A DNA stretch of 64,000 bases from contig NZ_REGA01000003.1 of assembly GCF_003841505.1 (NCBI RefSeq), forward strand, positions 265,941 to 329,940. The letters are read 5' to 3'. Shown here piece after piece: positions 61,263-64,000 of the stretch. The DNA comes from Natrarchaeobius chitinivorans. GTDB lineage: Archaea; Halobacteriota; Halobacteria; Halobacteriales; Natrialbaceae. The notes beneath the pieces were generated by a model. That model saw only the letters and a program-made list of their open reading frames with translations. It was not told the DNA's origin and ran no database searches. Both the position numbers and the translations under genes were made by a program. The first letter of the stretch is position 1, and each line of letters opens with the position of its first letter.

Positions 61263-62294
61263 TCAATCCGCACCGACTGGGACGAGATCCGACGGCGGAT
61301 CGCCCGGCAGTTCGTCCCGGTCGTGGGGCGCGTCGAACTCGAGGTCGGGGCCTCGAGCGACGATTCGGTTGGGGGTGACGTCCGGGTGGGTCGTGTAGTA
61401 GTGTTCCTTGATGTGGCTCATGTTCACCGTCCCGGCGACGCCGGACGTCGTCTCCCCTCGGACGGGAACGCCCGTCTGATACAGATCGCGCAGGTACGGC
61501 CAGAGGTTGTCGTACTCGCGGATGTACTGGACGTTACACATGAAGTGCGTGTGATAGACGTTGTCGAACCGAACGAGCGTCGTGAACATAGCGACGTCGG
61601 CTTCCGTGAGCCGATCGCCGGCGAGGTATCGCTGCTCGCCGAGTACCGAGTCCCAGTGCTCGAGCGCCTCGAAGAGGTCGTCGATCGCCTCGTCGTACGG
61701 CTCTTGCTCGGTCGCGAACCCGGCCCGGTAGACGCCGTTGTTGATCGGTTCGTAGATCTCGTCGATGATTCGGTCGACTTCGTCGCGATACCCCTCGGGA
61801 TAGAGGTCGACGTCCTGGGTCGCGACGTCGTCGAACTCGGTGTCGAGCATCCGCATGATCTCTCTGGATTCGTTGTTGACGATCGTCTCCTCGCGTGTGT
61901 CCCAGAGGACGGGCACCGTTACCCGACAGGTCGCGTCCGGATCGGCACGCACGTACAGCTCTCTGAGGTAGTCCGCGTCGTGAACGCGATCGCGGGTACA
62001 ACCCCCCTTCTCGGGAGTGAACTGCCAGCCGTCCTCGCCGCGGTAGGGATCGACGACCGACACCGAAATCGCGTCCTCGAGTCCCTTCAGCGCCCGAACG
62101 ACGAGCGTTCGGTGGGCCCACGGACAGGCGTAGGAGACGTACAGGTGATACCGACCGGCTTCGGGCTGGAACGTCGCGTCGGGGTCGTTCTCGATCCAGT
62201 CGCGAAACGTCGTCTCGCCCCGCTCGAACGCGCCGTCGTCGTCGGTCGATTCGTACGCGTCGGTTCGCCACTCGCCGTCGACGAGCATGTTCAT
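61263..62294 (-). CDS. Glutathionyl-hydroquinone reductase-like GST family protein
   Basis: 343 residues of the ECM4/YqjG family. The N-terminal thioredoxin-like domain has the catalytic Cys57 in S-Y-A-C-P-W-A-H-R. The C-terminal all-helical GST domain has G-D-R-L-T-E-A-D-V-A-M-F-T-T-L-V-R-F-D. Family members reduce glutathionyl- or other thiol-quinone adducts. Haloarchaea use gamma-glutamylcysteine instead of glutathione, so the natural thiol is probably different. ATG 62292-62294. Confidence 0.9.
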   Translation of the reverse strand: MNMLVDGEWRTDAYESTDDDGAFERGETTFRDWIENDPDATFQPEAGRYHLYVSYACPWAHRTLVVRALKGLEDAISVSVVDPYRGEDGWQFTPEKGGCTRDRVHDADYLRELYVRADPDATCRVTVPVLWDTREETIVNNESREIMRMLDTEFDDVATQDVDLYPEGYRDEVDRIIDEIYEPINNGVYRAGFATEQEPYDEAIDDLFEALEHWDSVLGEQRYLAGDRLTEADVAMFTTLVRFDNVYHTHFMCNVQYIREYDNLWPYLRDLYQTGVPVRGETTSGVAGTVNMSHIKEHYYTTHPDVTPNRIVARGPDLEFDAPHDRDELPGDPPSDLVPVGAD

Positions 62295-62379
62295 ACACGT
62301 CGTACGTGTCGAGGAGTAATAGGAGCCCGCTAACGTTCGTGTTACCGCGTTCCGCGACCGCTGGGTGTCCTCTCCGGGT

Positions 62380-62823
62380 TCAGACCGCGGCGCTCGCGAT
62401 CCAGTAGCCCGCGTCGGCTACCAGCAACGCGGTCTCCTCGAGTCACGTCACACGCTGCCCGGTCGCGAGAACCATCGCCGCGAACGCGGTCAGGACGGCG
62501 AGCCACGCCAGCGCGAAGCCGACGACGGGACCGACGTCAGTCGGTCGGATGACGGCGGCGATTCCGAGCACGCCGAGGAGGTCGAACACGTTCGAGCCGA
62601 CGACGTTGCCGATCGAGAGGGTTCCACGACCGTCGAGTGCGGCTCCCGTCGAGACGACGATCTCCGGCGCGGACGTCCCGAATGCGACCACGGTGAGTCC
62701 GATCACCAGCGGCGAGACGCCGGCCGCACCCGCGAGTCTCGAGGCACCGGTCACGAGCAGGCGAGCGCCGATCCAGAGGGCGAGGGTTCCGGCGACGAGT
62801 GCGGCGACGTCTCCGACGACCAC
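62380..62823 (-). pseudogene. Truncated Na+/Ca2+-type (CaCA) antiporter with in-frame stop
   Basis: A single alpha-repeat half of a CaCA antiporter: G-L-T-V-V-A-F-G-T-S-A-P-E followed by I-G-N-V-V-G-S-N-V-F. After ...G-Q-R-V-T comes TGA (62443-62445), then the same frame continues L-E-E-T-A-L-L-V-A-D-A-G-Y-W-I-A-S to a second TGA at 62380. Full-length members have two repeats and about 320 residues; this reading gives about 148. It looks like a deletion derivative that joins repeat 1 to the extreme C-terminus. The first 127 codons could still be translated. Confidence 0.65.
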
Positions 62824-62989
62824 GGTGACGTACGACGTCCACGGGCGTCGTGAAAAAGCCGGCCCGTTCCGGGGCGGAGTGAAAGCGTCTGACGGTTCTC
62901 GTGAATATGACTCCGTTCGTACCCCTTCCCGATTCAGGCACGGTCCAGAGTGGTGTTCGAAGATGCGAGGCGGCGGTATTCGAGAGCCG

Positions 62990-63208
62990 TCACCGATCCT
63001 CGTCGATCACCTCCACCTCGAGCGGCCCGGTGTCGATCACGATCAGGTAGCCAGCGTACGCAAAGCGGACGGTGACGTCCGCAGGAGCGTCGAGGACGGC
63101 GGCCAGAGCGCCGGGGTCGACGACCTCGTACAGCGGCGGGAGCGCCGTGACGTCACGGTCCTCACGGGCCGCGACACGTGTGAGTACCGTGGAAATAGCT
63201 GGATGCAT
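62990..63208 (-). CDS. HalOD1 output-domain protein
   Basis: 72 residues, a single HalOD1 domain as found in many haloarchaeal signalling proteins: L-P-P-L-Y-E-V-V-D-P-G-A-L-A-A-V-L, then V-R-F-A-Y-A-G-Y-L-I-V-I. Function unknown. ATG 63206-63208 overlaps the end of the zinc-ribbon gene upstream by 47 bases. Confidence 0.85.
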   Translation of the reverse strand: MHPAISTVLTRVAAREDRDVTALPPLYEVVDPGALAAVLDAPADVTVRFAYAGYLIVIDTGPLEVEVIDEDR

Positions 63209-63341
63209 CGTGATCGTCGGGAAGCTGGATGATTCTCGCGGCGAACGTCGACTCGCAGTCGGGGCAGGTGACCGGCCCGTCGGTCGTCGTCGCGCGGAGG
63301 TCGGTTCCGCACTCGCAGTGGATGGTGATTCTCGAGGCCAT
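63162..63341 (-). CDS. Small zinc-ribbon protein (59 aa)
   Basis: ATG 63339-63341 to TGA 63162-63164. The sequence has I-H-C-E-C-G near residues 7-12 and C-P-D-C at 26-29, forming a four-Cys zinc ribbon; a later Cys is in T-H-T-C-R. It overlaps the HalOD1 gene out of frame, and together they may form a two-component small-protein unit. Confidence 0.65.
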   Translation of the reverse strand: MASRITIHCECGTDLRATTTDGPVTCPDCESTFAARIIQLPDDHDASSYFHGTHTCRGP

Positions 63342-63456
63342 AGCGTTCTCCGTCTACAGGCCCCGACGCGACGGAACGCAACCCAGCAAGGAAACCGAAT
63401 GCAGTCGCTTCTGGTCCGGCGGGACGTCGGCAGGTCTTTATTTCGCCAACGTCAAT

Positions 63457-63567
63457 GATGGATTGCTCCCGCTACGCGGGGGCGGATCGTTGAGCCGGAG
63501 TGCTTGTTGGACGCTTGGGCTCCGGCTCGGCGCACTTTCGTGCGCATTCATTAGGTACGCAATCATC
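63457..63567 (+). ncRNA. Candidate structured RNA: four-way junction of three hairpins closed by a stem
   Basis: Closing stem GATGGATTGC (63457-63466) pairs with GCAATCATC (63559-63567) with one bulged G. Inside are three hairpins: CCCGC-TAC-GCGGG (63468-63480), a perfect 9-bp stem GAGCCGGAG/CTCCGGCTC (63492-63500 with 63520-63528, 19-nt loop), and GCGCAC-TTTC-GTGCGC (63530-63545). A TATA-like TCTTTATTT lies at 63436-63444. No protein is encoded. The strand is inferred from the TATA box; the structure itself would form on either strand. It is not tRNA, 5S, SRP or RNase P by any feature I can see. Confidence 0.5.
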
Positions 63568-63606
63568 CGTAAAGAACGTTAGGATACTGACCGGTTTGTT
63601 CGATTG

Positions 63607-63729
63607 CTATAGTAGCCACTGAACGTCATTGCACACCTACTCACGATAGTCTCCCGGAGACCGGACGTAACGGCCCGGTCCCCGGGTCTGTCTGTGAGCG
63701 GTGTGTGAATCGTTGCAATTGTTACTATC
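63607..63729. mobile_element. Family A MITE-like element (reverse orientation)
   Basis: CTATAGTAGCCACTGAACG at one end and GTTGCAATTGTTACTATCG at the other are inverted repeats of the family A type, with GCACACC and GGTGTGTG inner arms and a GC-rich central inverted repeat (CGGCCCGGTCC region). It is 40 bp after the structured-RNA candidate. Confidence 0.7.
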
Positions 63730-63906
63730 GGGGCAGGGACGAACTGTCGGTCGTCGTAACGGGGTCGTAGCGTGTCACAGAAGGGCTCTCTGGACCCAGT
63801 TCAACTTCCCAGAAACAGATCATTCGTTACTCGTGGTTATTGACCGATAGAGGCACTGTCTAGATGAGAGTTTGAGGAACGAGCAGGTGGTGGCGAGAAG
63901 TGTCCA

Positions 63907-64000
63907 ATGCAACTCGCCAACCTGCTCAGAGAGACCTTAGACGTGGATTGTGATGAGGTTTGGGAGAACGAGCGCACCCCGACACCCGTCAGGGTGTTCG
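63907..64000 (+). CDS. Transposase N-terminus (IS6-like haloarchaeal family), cut by window edge
   Basis: ATG 63907 opens M-Q-L-A-N-L-L-R-E-T-L-D-V-D-C-D-E-V-W-E-N-E-R-T-P-T-P-V-R-V-F, matching the beginning of a large haloarchaeal transposase family usually annotated IS6-like (L-L-x-E...W-E-x-E-R-T-x-T-P-V-R-V-F). Only 31 codons are inside the window. The left terminal repeat should lie around 63850-63880 (GGCACTGTCTAGATGAGAG). Confidence 0.65.
   Translation, partial: MQLANLLRETLDVDCDEVWENERTPTPVRVF

Noticed and set aside
63492..63545. Simple intrinsic terminator reading of the two strong hairpins
   Set aside because: No T-run follows either hairpin and both are enclosed by an outer stem, so a larger structured element fits better.

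Overview
This window comes from a halophilic archaeon, most probably a member of the Natrialbales (Natrialbaceae). The proteins are very acidic and the DNA is GC rich. The window carries bacterioruberin genes, haloarchaeal CdrL/CdrS/FtsZ2, bat-type HTH regulators, HalOD1 and DUF5789-type small proteins, many twin-arginine (Tat) secreted proteins, archaeal aIF-1A and aIF-2 beta, RIO2 kinase and leaderless GTG starts.

Layout. 1-2.9 kb: bacterioruberin operon (crtD, lyeJ, cruF cut by the window edge). 3-11 kb: an SDR, a DUF2339 membrane protein, aIF-1A, a cysteine-cluster protein, a decayed copper-protein fragment, an FAA-fold hydrolase, a Tat amidohydrolase and a THEP1-like NTPase. 11.1-17.4 kb: a compact minus-strand operon for late cobalamin assembly and salvage (HAD, cbiB, cobS, cobY, cobT, cobD, cbiZ), mostly with overlapping stops and starts. 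17.5-19.5 kb: aIF-2 beta, a DUF5789 protein and UspA. 19.6-26.5 kb: an accessory island with MITE-like repeats, an AIM24 protein, three paralogous small secreted proteins, two bat-type regulators, an acidic-repeat lipoprotein and a Tat-exported acidic protein. 27-29.3 kb: tRNA-Tyr and the cell-division cluster cdrL, cdrS, ftsZ2 with a palindromic operator region. 29.6-42.3 kb: a DedA-like protein, a PAS/GAF histidine kinase, a large CHAT-like protein, ncsA, an alpha/beta hydrolase, a DUF4442 protein, a methyltransferase, endonuclease IV, a lipoate ligase and RIO2. 42.5-48 kb: an unknown protein, a gene graveyard (AAA ATPase and HepT fragments around a MITE end), thi4, a zinc-ribbon regulator, purA and a halocyanin. 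48-62.3 kb: a phosphatidyltransferase, a HEAT protein, a secreted PLD protein, a DtxR/ferritin-like pair, an atypical response regulator, purF, a MutS-like ATPase, two HAD/SDR-type enzymes, SRPBCC and a glutathionyl-hydroquinone-reductase-like protein. 62.4-64 kb: a broken cation antiporter, a HalOD1/zinc-ribbon pair, a strong structured-RNA candidate, another MITE and the start of a transposase.

Two families of small intergenic elements run through the window. Family A has CTATAGTA-type inverted ends. Family B is an ~85 bp palindrome whose TGATACGG ends often supply the stop codon of the neighbouring gene. One A copy sits inside a B copy. The best candidates for something undescribed are: the four-way-junction RNA candidate near 63.5 kb; the secreted-paralog island, whose two main promoters share a GTTCG-N4-CGAAC palindrome at exactly the same distance from a GGGGGTTTA box; and the stop-codon-embedding palindromes.
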